From Lachnospiraceae bacterium (GTDB lineage: Bacteria > Bacillota > Clostridia > Lachnospirales > Lachnospiraceae): a DNA stretch of 52,386 bases. The notes under the pieces were generated by a model, which saw only the letters and a program-made list of their open reading frames with translations, was not told where the DNA came from and made no database searches. Shown in pieces: positions 42,866 through 51,214 of the stretch. The translations under genes were made by a program, and so were the position numbers. How positions within the stretch are numbered: the stretch's first letter is position 1; each line of letters begins with the position of its first letter. Location: positions 1 through 52,386 of the forward strand of contig CAAGSD010000123.1 in NCBI GenBank assembly GCA_900772845.1, in the 5' to 3' direction.

Positions 42866-43786
42866 ATGCAGCGGGTGAGGGAACAGGTACAGGTGCCGGA
42901 ACAATTGCATAGTGGAGCCGGACGTGTGGAAGCTGTGACTGTTGCGGTACTGGATACCGGAATTGCCTATCATCCGGATCTGGCAGGGCGGCTGCTTGCT
43001 TTTTCCGACTTTGTGGAAGGCCGGTCATTTCCCTATGACAATAATGGCCACGGGACACATGTCTGCGGGATCGTCTGCGGAAGTGGAGAATTGTCTGCAG
43101 GGAGATTCCGGGGAATGTCACCGGAGGCAAAACTGGTGGTAGGTAAGATATTAGATCAAAAAGGAGAGGGCTCGTGTGATTCCATGCAGGAAGCTCTGGA
43201 ATGGGTACTGCGTGTGAAAAACAGATATGGGATACGGATTCTCAATATCTCTGTGGGGATCGGAGACCTGAAGGAACGTTACAAGGAACAGATGTTACGG
43301 GAGTCATTGGAACTGCTTTGGGATCATAATATTCTCGTGGTCTGTGCGGCGGGAAATGCGGGACCTGTAGACGGAAGTATTTCGGAAATGGCAAGCAGCA
43401 GAAAGGTGCTGACGGTGGGCTGTCATGACGGAAGATATTGTAAAAATGATCCTGGAAGGTGTGAGACATACTCTGGCAGGGGGAGAAGATATGATGTGAC
43501 CCGTAAACCGGATATTGTGGCTCCGGGGACAAGGATTCTGTCCTGTAATGCGTTCTGGGAGAACCGGAACGGAAGAATTTACAGACCCTATGTGGCAAAA
43601 AGCGGCACCTCCATGGCAACACCTGTTGTATCCGGGGCGGCAGCCCTTACCATGGCAAAATATCCGGGAATTACCAATGAAGAATTTGTCCGTCTGCTGT
43701 CCCTTACAGCCACCGATCTGGGAGAACCTTGGAACAAGCAGGGTTTCGGCATGCTCAATGTACGGAGATTATTAGAAAACAAGTAA
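42866..43786 (+). CDS. Subtilisin-like serine protease without signal peptide
   Basis: A 306-residue S8 peptidase with a complete catalytic set: D30 in VLDTGIAYHPDL, H62 in NGHGTHVCG, oxyanion N164 in AAGNAG and S249 in SGTSMATP. There is no signal peptide or inhibitory propeptide, and the mature domain starts almost at residue 1. It therefore resembles intracellular subtilases (AprX-like) rather than secreted subtilisin. AAAGGA precedes the ATG. It sits directly behind the terminator of the surface-protein operon, so read-through would connect them, but a separate cytosolic role is equally likely. Confidence 0.9.
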   Translation: MQRVREQVQVPEQLHSGAGRVEAVTVAVLDTGIAYHPDLAGRLLAFSDFVEGRSFPYDNNGHGTHVCGIVCGSGELSAGRFRGMSPEAKLVVGKILDQKGEGSCDSMQEALEWVLRVKNRYGIRILNISVGIGDLKERYKEQMLRESLELLWDHNILVVCAAGNAGPVDGSISEMASSRKVLTVGCHDGRYCKNDPGRCETYSGRGRRYDVTRKPDIVAPGTRILSCNAFWENRNGRIYRPYVAKSGTSMATPVVSGAAALTMAKYPGITNEEFVRLLSLTATDLGEPWNKQGFGMLNVRRLLENK

Positions 43787-43855
43787 AAGAATAAAATCAA
43801 TGGGAAAAATGAAAAATGTGATTAAAATAAGTCAATAAAATAAATGACAAAGATA

Positions 43856-43889
43856 TTGACACAAATAGTATGATTGTATACAATGATAC
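43856..43889 (+). promoter_or_regulatory. Promoter with overlapping GntR-type operator
   Basis: TTGACA 43856-43861 and TACAAT 43879-43884 are 17 bp apart. ATTGTATACAAT (43873-43884) is a perfect palindrome covering the -10, and the symmetry extends over 43868-43889 with a single mismatched pair. The core TTGTATACAA is the style of site bound by FadR-subfamily GntR regulators, and a GntR/FCD gene lies downstream in the same cluster. Binding there would block the promoter. Confidence 0.75.
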
Positions 43890-43978
43890 GAGAACTGCAA
43901 AATGTATTTTTACTGCGCAGAGTAAAAATAGAAAATGAATCTTGCAGATGTCAAATGTCAGGGAAGAGAGGTATACCA

Positions 43979-45391
43979 ATGAGAGAAAGTGATGCATTTC
44001 AGAATCGTCCGGTCTCCATGAATCCGAAGAATAACCTTCTGGAGATTGAAGAGCATATGTACATACTGGATGATGTGGAGAAGCCGAACGTGTTCCGTAA
44101 TATGTTCCCTTATTCCGAAATCCCCAAAATACCTTTTAATGATCGTATCGTGCCTCATAACATGCCGAAGGATATCTGGATCACGGATACTACCTTCAGA
44201 GACGGACAGCAGTCCAGAGCACCTTATACTACAGAGCAGATCGTGAAGATCTATGACTATCTGCATGAATTAGGCGGCCCCAACGGAATGATCCGCGCCA
44301 GTGAATTTTTCCTCTACAGCAAAAAGGACAGAGATGCAGTCTATAAGTGTATGGAAAGGGGCTATAAATTCCCTGAGGTCACCAGCTGGATCCGTGCCAG
44401 CAAGGAAGATTTCAAATTAGTAAAAGAGATCGGAATGAAGGAAACCGGTATTCTGGTAAGCTGTTCCGATTATCATATTTTCTTAAAGTTAAAAATGACC
44501 AGAAGACAGGCAATGGATCACTATTTAAGTGTTATCCGTGACTGCTTAGAGGAGGGCATCAGCCCCAGATGTCACCTGGAGGATATCACCAGAGCGGATA
44601 TCTACGGCTATGTGGTGCCGTTCTGTCTGGAACTGATGAAACTGATGAAGGAGTATCAGATTCCTATCAAGGTACGTGCCTGCGATACCATGGGATACGG
44701 TGTCAACTATCCCGGTGCCGTAATTCCCCGTAGTGTACAGGGTATCATCTATGCGATCCATACCCACGCTGGTGTGCCTCATGAATTGATCGAATGGCAT
44801 GGCCACAATGATTTTTACAAGGCTGTGTCCAATTCCACTACTGCATGGCTGTATGGCTGTTCCGGTGTTAACACCTCTCTGTTCGGTATTGGTGAGCGTA
44901 CCGGTAATACACCGCTTGAGGCAATGGTATTCGAGTATGCACAGCTGAAGGGTGATCTGAACGGCATGAACACCCGTGTGATCACGGAACTTGCAGAGTA
45001 TTATGAGAAGGAGATCGGTTATCAGATACCTCCCAGAACTCCGTTTGTTGGCAAGAACTTCAACGTGACCAGAGCCGGAATTCATGCGGATGGTCTGCTG
45101 AAGAACGAGGAGATCTACAATATCTTCGATACCGAGAAATTCCTGAACCGTCCGGTACTGTGTGCTATTTCCAATACCTCCGGTCTGGCAGGTATCGCAC
45201 ACTGGCTGAACACTTACTATAAGCTAAAGGGAGACAAGCAGGTACAGAAGAGTTCCGAACTGGTAGCAGAGATCAAAAAGTGGGTAGACGAGGAATATGC
45301 AGGCGGCCGTGTCACTGTGCTTACGGATGAAGAGATCGTAGCCTGCGTCAACCGTATCTGCCTGGAGAAGAATCTGAAGATTGGTGAGTAA
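43979..45391 (+). CDS. Probable Re-citrate synthase (isopropylmalate/homocitrate synthase family)
   Basis: A 470-residue enzyme of the HMG-CoA-lyase-like barrel family: TDTTFRDGQQSRAPYT (metal/substrate loop), the WHGHNDF metal histidines, and a GERTGNTPLEAM signature. It lacks the long C-terminal LeuA regulatory domain of true 2-isopropylmalate synthase. Re-citrate synthase (first defined in Clostridium kluyveri) belongs to this family and makes citrate from oxaloacetate and acetyl-CoA. The neighbouring isocitrate dehydrogenase and the absence of leu genes favour citrate over isopropylmalate. Homocitrate synthase is an alternative. ATG 43979 is chosen for AGAGAGG 8 bases upstream; an ATG at 43874 lies inside the promoter. 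Confidence 0.78.
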   Translation: MRESDAFQNRPVSMNPKNNLLEIEEHMYILDDVEKPNVFRNMFPYSEIPKIPFNDRIVPHNMPKDIWITDTTFRDGQQSRAPYTTEQIVKIYDYLHELGGPNGMIRASEFFLYSKKDRDAVYKCMERGYKFPEVTSWIRASKEDFKLVKEIGMKETGILVSCSDYHIFLKLKMTRRQAMDHYLSVIRDCLEEGISPRCHLEDITRADIYGYVVPFCLELMKLMKEYQIPIKVRACDTMGYGVNYPGAVIPRSVQGIIYAIHTHAGVPHELIEWHGHNDFYKAVSNSTTAWLYGCSGVNTSLFGIGERTGNTPLEAMVFEYAQLKGDLNGMNTRVITELAEYYEKEIGYQIPPRTPFVGKNFNVTRAGIHADGLLKNEEIYNIFDTEKFLNRPVLCAISNTSGLAGIAHWLNTYYKLKGDKQVQKSSELVAEIKKWVDEEYAGGRVTVLTDEEIVACVNRICLEKNLKIGE

Positions 45392-45444
45392 GCATATAAT
45401 TAGTATGACAGCAGAAGGATTGTTGTCTGGAATCGAGGAAGATA

Positions 45445-46149
45445 GTGAGCAAGTATGATGTAAAGCAGGAAGTAACGGACAAGTTCTCCCTGCGGGGACG
45501 GGTATTTCACAAGCTGAGAGAAGACATCTTAAGCGGAAAATATCAGGAACATGAAGAATTGAAAGAAGTGGCCATTGGCGAGGAAATGGGAGTCAGCAGA
45601 ACCCCGGTCAGAGAGGCGTTCCGTCAGCTGGAGCTGGAGGGATTGATCCAGATCATCCCGAACAAGGGAGCCTATGTCACAGGCATTACCCAGAAGGATG
45701 TGAAGGATATTTATATGATCCGTTCCCTTCTGGAGGGTCTGTGCGCCCGTTGGGCCACGGAACATATCACCAAGGAGCAGATGGAAGAGATGGAGGAGAA
45801 TGTCTACTTGTCAAAGTTTCATGCCCAGAAGGGGCATCTGGAGCAGCTGGCAGAGCTGGACAACCGTTTCCATGATATTCTGTACGAAGCCTGTGACAGC
45901 AAGATGCTGGAGCATCAGCTGAAGGATTTTCATCAGTATGTCCTGCGTGTCCGCAAGAAAACACTGGCCAGCGCCAACCGAGGACCCAAGTCCAACGAAG
46001 AGCATGAACAGATCATGGAAGCCATCAAGGCAGGAAATGCTGATCTGGCAGAGCAGCTGGCACATCAGCACATGATCAATGCTTATGAAAACATGGTGAA
46101 GAACGGGTTGAACGAAGCCTATGCGCAACAGGATAAGCCACAGGAATAG
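45445..46149 (+). CDS. GntR family transcriptional regulator with FCD domain
   Basis: A 234-residue regulator: winged helix at about 15-80 (FHKLREDILSGKYQEHEELKE, SRTPVREAFRQLELEGLI; residue order only), then an FCD ligand-binding domain with the metal-binding histidine pattern in LDNRFHDILYEA, EHEQIMEAI and AHQHMINAYENM. FCD regulators sense small carboxylic acids. Placed between the citrate-synthase-like gene and isocitrate dehydrogenase, it probably controls them through the palindrome at 43868-43889. GTG 45445 is the start, preceded by GAGGAA. An organic acid such as citrate or 2-oxoglutarate is a natural effector candidate, but this is inferred. Confidence 0.92.
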   Translation: MSKYDVKQEVTDKFSLRGRVFHKLREDILSGKYQEHEELKEVAIGEEMGVSRTPVREAFRQLELEGLIQIIPNKGAYVTGITQKDVKDIYMIRSLLEGLCARWATEHITKEQMEEMEENVYLSKFHAQKGHLEQLAELDNRFHDILYEACDSKMLEHQLKDFHQYVLRVRKKTLASANRGPKSNEEHEQIMEAIKAGNADLAEQLAHQHMINAYENMVKNGLNEAYAQQDKPQE

Positions 46150-46150
46150 G

Positions 46151-46179
46151 TTGCCTGTCTGTGAAAATTACTGTAAAAT
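46151..46179 (+). promoter_or_regulatory. Possible icd promoter
   Basis: TTGCCT 46151-46156 and TAAAAT 46174-46179 are 17 bp apart, giving icd a leader of about 185 nt. The leader has short hairpins (AGCATCGAA/TTCGAATGCT near 46205-46230, GGGT/ACCC near 46260-46275) but no recognised riboswitch. Confidence 0.45.
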
Positions 46180-46370
46180 GTAACTATGCAGAGCCATGTA
46201 AAAAGCATCGAATGGGCTTCGAATGCTTGCAATCGTAAGAACATAGGATACTTTTTATAGGGTGAAATAACCCCATTCGCAAAAAGAAAACCTCATAGAG
46301 GCGATTTCGCAAATGCGGTTCGGATAGTTATAGCAGAATAATGAGAATAAGTACCGGAAAGGAAATCGTT

Positions 46371-47579
46371 ATGGAAAAGATTAAAATGACAACCCCTCTT
46401 GTAGAGATGGACGGAGATGAAATGACCAGAATCCTCTGGCAGATGATCAAGGATGAGCTGTTACTGCCCTATATCGATCTGAAGACAGAGTACTATGATC
46501 TGGGACTGGAGTATCGTAATGAGACAGACGATCAGGTAACTGTAGATTCTGCCAATGCCACCTTAAAATACGGTGTTGCCGTTAAATGTGCGACCATTAC
46601 CCCCAATGCTGCCAGAATGACAGAGTACAACCTGAAGGAAATGTGGAAGAGTCCCAATGGAACCATCCGTGCGATCCTGGACGGTACGGTATTCCGTGCA
46701 CCGATTCTGGTAAAGGGAATCGTTCCTTATGTCAAGAACTGGACAAAGCCCATTACTATTGCCCGTCATGCTTATGGTGATGTGTATAAAAATACAGAGA
46801 TCAAGGTACCCGGCCCCGGTAAAGCAGAACTGGTATTTACCGCAGCAGATGGTACCGAGACACGTGAACTGATCCATAATTTCGACGGAGCAGGTATCAT
46901 TCAGGGTATCCACAATACCAATAAGTCTATTGAGAGCTTTGCAAGAGCATGCTTCAGCTATGCGGTAGATACGAAGCAGGATCTGTGGTTCTCCACAAAG
47001 GACACTATTTCAAAAAAATACGATCATACCTTCAAGGATATTTTCCAGGAGATCTATGATAATGAGTATAAGGCAAAATTCGCAGAATTGGGCATTGAAT
47101 ATTTCTATACTCTGATCGATGATGCTGTAGCCCGTGTTATTCGTTCCGAGGGCGGATTCATCTGGGCCTGCAAGAACTATGACGGCGATGTAATGTCTGA
47201 TATGGTGGCTACCGCTTACGGTGATCTGTCCATGATGACTTCTGTATTGGTATCTCCCAGCGGTGTCTATGAGTATGAGGCTGCTCACGGAACTGTACAA
47301 CGTCATTACTACAAGCACTTAAAGGGCGAAGAGACCTCCACCAATTCCATCGCTACCATCTACGCTTGGACCGGGGCACTCAGAAAGCGCGGCGAGCTGG
47401 ATCAGATCCCTGAGCTGTGCAGCTTCGCAGACAAGCTGGAACAGGCCTGCATCAAGACCATCGAGGACGGCAAGATGACCAAGAGCCTGTCCCTGATCTC
47501 CACCTGTGAGCATCCTGTGATCCTCAACAGTCTGGATTTCATCAAGGCTATCAGAGAGACACTGGACAGCCTGCTGTAA
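46371..47579 (+). CDS. icd: Isocitrate dehydrogenase (NADP type, eukaryote-like class)
   Basis: The enzyme oxidatively decarboxylates isocitrate to 2-oxoglutarate. At 402 residues, beginning KIKMTTPLVEMDGDEMTRILW, it belongs to the homodimeric eukaryote-like class rather than the E. coli Icd class. Characteristic segments are SPNGTIRAILDGTVFR (isocitrate-binding serine), PITIARHAYGDVYK, and AAHGTVQRHY near the cofactor site. ATG 46371 is preferred, with AAAGGAA upstream; an ATG ten codons earlier lacks it. With the citrate synthase-like gene it forms a short oxidative branch to 2-oxoglutarate and glutamate. Aconitase is not in the window. Confidence 0.95.
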   Translation: MEKIKMTTPLVEMDGDEMTRILWQMIKDELLLPYIDLKTEYYDLGLEYRNETDDQVTVDSANATLKYGVAVKCATITPNAARMTEYNLKEMWKSPNGTIRAILDGTVFRAPILVKGIVPYVKNWTKPITIARHAYGDVYKNTEIKVPGPGKAELVFTAADGTETRELIHNFDGAGIIQGIHNTNKSIESFARACFSYAVDTKQDLWFSTKDTISKKYDHTFKDIFQEIYDNEYKAKFAELGIEYFYTLIDDAVARVIRSEGGFIWACKNYDGDVMSDMVATAYGDLSMMTSVLVSPSGVYEYEAAHGTVQRHYYKHLKGEETSTNSIATIYAWTGALRKRGELDQIPELCSFADKLEQACIKTIEDGKMTKSLSLISTCEHPVILNSLDFIKAIRETLDSLL

Positions 47580-47646
47580 ATAGAGAGTTAGTGAAACATC
47601 CCCACAGCCATTTTTATTGCTTTGGTGCAAATCACATCAAAATAGA

Positions 47647-47696
47647 AAAATCAGTACAAAAAATCTCTAAATCAAACAATTTTTTGTACTGATTTT
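47647..47696. terminator. Terminator after icd
   Basis: A 17-bp perfect inverted repeat: AAAATCAGTACAAAAAA 47647-47663 with TTTTTTGTACTGATTTT 47680-47696. It can work in either direction. Confidence 0.88.
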
Positions 47697-47800
47697 ATTA
47701 TTTTTCCCATTTTAGCGAAAATAAGCTCTTATAAAAGATCAAAATCTACTGTTTTTGTATTTCTTTAGCGAAAAATGGCGTTTTTAATACAAACAGAACT

Positions 47801-47868
47801 GCCCGAGGGCCGTCTGCCGCTCCGGGAGTTCGTGCGGTTTACGGCAGCCCTATGTTACGAGCCATGCA
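47801..47868. other. Hairpin-rich intergenic segment with repeated 13-mer
   Basis: Within the 390-bp gap after icd, CTGCCG 47814-47819 pairs with CGGCAG 47842-47847, flanked by GGG/CCC with bulges. It is followed by TACGAGCCATGCA 47856-47868, identical to 29044-29056. The 9-mer TAGCGAAAA occurs twice nearby, around 47713 and 47766. This resembles a dispersed repeat remnant; no gene is seen. Confidence 0.45.
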
Positions 47869-47908
47869 CTCAATTAACTGACATCTTTTCTCAATAACCA
47901 TTTTTCTA

Positions 47909-47937
47909 TTGACAAAATAAGGAATCCTTACTATAGT
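47909..47937 (+). promoter_or_regulatory. Promoter with palindromic spacer upstream of the TrmB-like gene
   Basis: TTGACA 47909-47914 and TATAGT 47932-47937 are 17 bp apart. The spacer contains TAAGGAATCCTTA (47918-47930), a perfect palindrome around a central A, well placed for a repressor such as the product of the next gene. Confidence 0.7.
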
Positions 47938-47969
47938 GTTCCTGTAAAGAACTACTAAAAGGAGTGCTT

Positions 47970-48731
47970 ATGGAAGAAGCAGCAATCATAGAACAACTTA
48001 CCCTGTTCGGACTGAGCAGGCAGGAGGCTGCCATTTACCTGTGCCTTCTTCAAAATGAAGAACTGACAGGCTATGAGGTGGCAAAGCTGACGGGAATTTC
48101 CAGATCCAATGTCTATAACGGACTGGCATCGTTGGTGGAGCATGGAGCTGCTTATGTGATCGAAGGAACTTCCTCAAAATATCTGGCCGTAGCATTATCA
48201 GAGTTCTGCGATAACCGGATCCGGTATCTGCGGAAAACAAAAGAACGCCTGGTGGCAGATGGCCCCAGGAAAAATTTACCCAGAGAAGGCTATATCACCA
48301 TCGAAGGCTATGACCACATCCGTGATAAGATCCGGCACATGCTTCTGGGTGCCGAGAAGCGTATTTATTTTTCAGCAACAGGTGAATTCCTGGAGCAATG
48401 GTCGGAGGAAATCAGGGAGCTGGTCCGGACACAGAAAAAAGTGGTGTTGATTTCAGAAGACAACAAAGAAACTTTTCCGGAAGATGTGGAATTAAAGGCC
48501 GGAATCATAGAATATCTGGTGCCGGAGCATTTCAGAGAGCCGGAGGAAGAGGAACAGCAGATGGATCAGATCCGTCTCATCATAGATTCCGAGTATATTC
48601 TCACCGGTACGGTGACGGGAAAGAGCAGTGATGCCTGCCTTTACAGTGGTCAGAAGAATTTTGTCAGAGTCTTCAAAGATGCCATGCGCAATGAGATCGC
48701 ACTCATTCGGTTGACGCAGGGGGAGCAATGA
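47970..48731 (+). CDS. TrmB-family transcriptional regulator
   Basis: A 253-residue protein with an N-terminal TrmB-type winged helix (LTLFGLSRQEAAIYLCLL, YEVAKLTGISRSNVYNGLASLVEHG; residue order only) and a C-terminal domain like the PLD-related sensor region of small TrmB regulators (GYDHIRDKIRHMLLGAEKRIYFSATGEF; residue order only). ATG 47970 is chosen, with AAAAGGAG 5 bases upstream; a GTG two codons earlier lies in that site. It precedes the DAP/lysine genes in the same direction, 98 bp before ddh, and may regulate them and itself. The ligand is unknown. Confidence 0.85.
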   Translation: MEEAAIIEQLTLFGLSRQEAAIYLCLLQNEELTGYEVAKLTGISRSNVYNGLASLVEHGAAYVIEGTSSKYLAVALSEFCDNRIRYLRKTKERLVADGPRKNLPREGYITIEGYDHIRDKIRHMLLGAEKRIYFSATGEFLEQWSEEIRELVRTQKKVVLISEDNKETFPEDVELKAGIIEYLVPEHFREPEEEEQQMDQIRLIIDSEYILTGTVTGKSSDACLYSGQKNFVRVFKDAMRNEIALIRLTQGEQ

Positions 48732-48829
48732 TCAATAATTACGTAGAAAACGCTTATGCCGGGTGGAAGTGGCAGCGGTGTTCTCATAAATAGGTTAAAT
48801 AAATAGGATAAAACAGAAAGGGATAAAAA

Positions 48830-49813
48830 ATGAGTATCAGAGTCGCAATTTTAGGTTATGGTAACTTAGGAAAAGGAATGGAATGTGCAGTAAAGCAGAA
48901 TGATGATATGGAGCTGGTGGCAGTATTCACCAGAAGAGATCCTGCTACAGTAAAGACATTAACAGATGTGAAGGTTTACAATGTAGATCAGTTACTTTCC
49001 ATGCAGGACAAGATTGATGTTCTGGTGCTGTGCGGAGGTTCCGCAACCGATCTGCCGAAGCAGACCGCTGAATATGCAAAATATTTTAACGTGGTAGACA
49101 GCTTTGATACCCATGCCAAGATTCCTGAGCATTTCGCACAGGTAGATGCCGCAGCAAAAGAGGGCGGCAAGGTAGCCATGATTTCCGTAGGCTGGGATCC
49201 CGGCATGTTCTCCTTAAACAGACTGTATGCCAATGCTATTTTAAGAGACGGCAGTGACTATACTTTCTGGGGCAAGGGTGTCAGCCAGGGCCATTCCGAT
49301 GCCATCCGCCGTATCCCCGGTGTCAAGGATGCCAAGCAGTATACCATTCCCGTAGAAGCCGCACTGGAGGCTGTCAGAAACTGTGAGAACCCGGTTCTGA
49401 CTACCAGACAGAAGCATACCAGAGAGTGCTTCGTGGTAGCGGAAGAGGGGGCAGACAAGGCACAGATTGAAGAGCAGATCAAGACCATGCCCAACTATTT
49501 TGCAGATTATGACACCACCGTACATTTCATCACCGAAGAAGAACTTAAGAGAGACCACGCAGGCATCCCTCACGGCGGATTCGTACTGCGCACCGGCAAG
49601 ACCGGCTTAAACGGTGAGCATGATCATGTGATCGAGTACAGTCTGAAGCTTGATTCCAACCCGGAGTTCACTTCCTGCGTACTGACCGCTTATGCAAGAG
49701 CTGCTTACCGTATGAATCAGGAAGGCCAGAAGGGCTGCAAGACCGTATTTGATGTGGCTCCCGCATACTTAAGCACTCTGACCCCGGAAGAGATGAGAAG
49801 CACTTTACTGTAA
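48830..49813 (+). CDS. ddh: meso-Diaminopimelate dehydrogenase
   Basis: The enzyme makes meso-2,6-diaminopimelate from tetrahydrodipicolinate in one NADPH-dependent step, bypassing the acylated DAP routes. The 327-residue protein starts with the dinucleotide-binding motif VAILGYGNLGKG and has the substrate-site segments SFDTHAKIPEH, ISVGWDPGMFSLNR and GKGVSQGHSDAIRRIPGV. The purine-rich AGAAAGGGA lies upstream. It is 26 bp before lysA and forms a two-gene DAP-to-lysine unit. Confidence 0.96.
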   Translation: MSIRVAILGYGNLGKGMECAVKQNDDMELVAVFTRRDPATVKTLTDVKVYNVDQLLSMQDKIDVLVLCGGSATDLPKQTAEYAKYFNVVDSFDTHAKIPEHFAQVDAAAKEGGKVAMISVGWDPGMFSLNRLYANAILRDGSDYTFWGKGVSQGHSDAIRRIPGVKDAKQYTIPVEAALEAVRNCENPVLTTRQKHTRECFVVAEEGADKAQIEEQIKTMPNYFADYDTTVHFITEEELKRDHAGIPHGGFVLRTGKTGLNGEHDHVIEYSLKLDSNPEFTSCVLTAYARAAYRMNQEGQKGCKTVFDVAPAYLSTLTPEEMRSTLL

Positions 49814-49839
49814 ATAAGATAGATGTAGAGGAGATACTT

Positions 49840-51117
49840 ATGGAAAAAAAGGCATTTGTTACCAAAGAAATGATCGAAAAGATCGCAGAAAAATATCCCA
49901 CACCGTTTCATATCTATGATGAGAAAGGAATCCGTGAGAATGCGAAAGCACTGAAGGAAGCATTTGCATGGAACAAGGGTTACAAGGAGTTCTTCGCAGT
50001 AAAGGCGACTCCCAACCCTTTTCTGATCAACATTTTAAGAGATTACGGCTGTGGATGTGACTGCTCCTCTCTGACAGAACTGATGCTCAGCAATGCTATG
50101 GGTGTGAAGGGAGAGGACATTATGTTCTCCTCCAACGATACCCCGGCGCATGAATTCGAATATGCGGCAAAGATTGGAGCAACCATCAATCTGGATGACA
50201 TCACCCATATTGATTTTCTGGAGCAGACCATCGGTTATCTGCCCAAGACCCTGAGCTGTCGTTACAATCCGGGCGGATATTTTTCCATCAGCAATAACAT
50301 CATGGATAATCCGGGCGATGCTAAATACGGTTTCACTACGGAGCAGATGTTTGAGGGATATAAGATCCTGAAGGCAAAGGGTGTGGAGAATTTCGGTATT
50401 CATTCCTTCCTGGCCAGCAACACGGTAACGAATGACTATTATCCCACACTGGCGAGAGAACTGTTTGAACTGGCAGTCAAACTGAAAGAAGAGACCGGCG
50501 CACATATCACCTTCATCAATCTATCCGGAGGTATCGGCATTCCTTATCGCCCGGATCAGGAGCCTAACGACATCAGAGTCATTGGTGAAGGCGTGCGCAA
50601 GGTATACGAGGAAGTTCTGGTACCTGCGGGCATGGGTGATGTGGCAATCTACACAGAGCTTGGCCGTTACATGATGGCGCCTTACGGACATCTGGTGACT
50701 CAGGTGATCCATGAGAAGCATACCCACAAGGAATACATCGGTGTGGATGCCTGTGCGGTCAATCTGATGCGTCCCGCCATGTACGGTGCATACCATCATA
50801 TCACCGTACTGGGCAAGGAAAACGAGCCCTGCGATCACAAGTACGATGTGACAGGTTCCCTGTGTGAGAACAACGACAAATTTGCCATTGACCGGATGCT
50901 GCCGAAGATCGATATCGGTGACTATATCGCCATCCACGATACCGGCGCACACGGTTTTGCCATGGGTTACAATTACAATGGTAAACTGAAATCCGCAGAG
51001 CTTCTGTTGAAAGAGGACGGCAGCGTGGAACTGATCCGCCGTGCCGAGACACCGAAGGACTATTTTGCAACCTTTGACTGCTTTGATATTTATAACAAGA
51101 TTGATTTTGACGCATAA
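49840..51117 (+). CDS. lysA: Diaminopimelate decarboxylase
   Basis: This PLP enzyme decarboxylates meso-DAP to L-lysine. In 425 residues it has a fold-III barrel with the PLP lysine K55 in FFAVKATPNP, a GCGCDCSSLTEL segment, the phosphate-binding NLSGGIGIPY, TELGRYM, and the C-terminal CGD-like region reading SLCENNDKFAIDR. It follows ddh, which makes its substrate, after a short gap with AGGAG. The sequence is divergent from classic LysA, so a related fold-III decarboxylase is possible, but the ddh context supports LysA. Confidence 0.88.
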   Translation: MEKKAFVTKEMIEKIAEKYPTPFHIYDEKGIRENAKALKEAFAWNKGYKEFFAVKATPNPFLINILRDYGCGCDCSSLTELMLSNAMGVKGEDIMFSSNDTPAHEFEYAAKIGATINLDDITHIDFLEQTIGYLPKTLSCRYNPGGYFSISNNIMDNPGDAKYGFTTEQMFEGYKILKAKGVENFGIHSFLASNTVTNDYYPTLARELFELAVKLKEETGAHITFINLSGGIGIPYRPDQEPNDIRVIGEGVRKVYEEVLVPAGMGDVAIYTELGRYMMAPYGHLVTQVIHEKHTHKEYIGVDACAVNLMRPAMYGAYHHITVLGKENEPCDHKYDVTGSLCENNDKFAIDRMLPKIDIGDYIAIHDTGAHGFAMGYNYNGKLKSAELLLKEDGSVELIRRAETPKDYFATFDCFDIYNKIDFDA

Positions 51118-51139
51118 CACTTACCCATAGGAGGATTGC

Positions 51140-51211
51140 GTGACTGCTGGCAGGCAAAGCAAGCCGCCTATGAGGGAAGTGAACGAACATGTATATACAG
51201 GAGGATACTAA
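51140..51211 (+). CDS. Possible upstream leader ORF of the LD-carboxypeptidase
   Basis: A GTG-initiated frame of 23 codons follows AGGAGGA (51129-51135). It runs to TAA at 51209-51211, three bases before the next ATG. Its last codons (Gly-Gly-Tyr) are written over the AGGAGG of the downstream gene, so ribosomes on it could control or couple access to that site. The peptide has no recognisable feature, and chance cannot be excluded. Confidence 0.3.
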   Translation: MTAGRQSKPPMREVNEHVYTGGY

Positions 51212-51214
51212 GGA

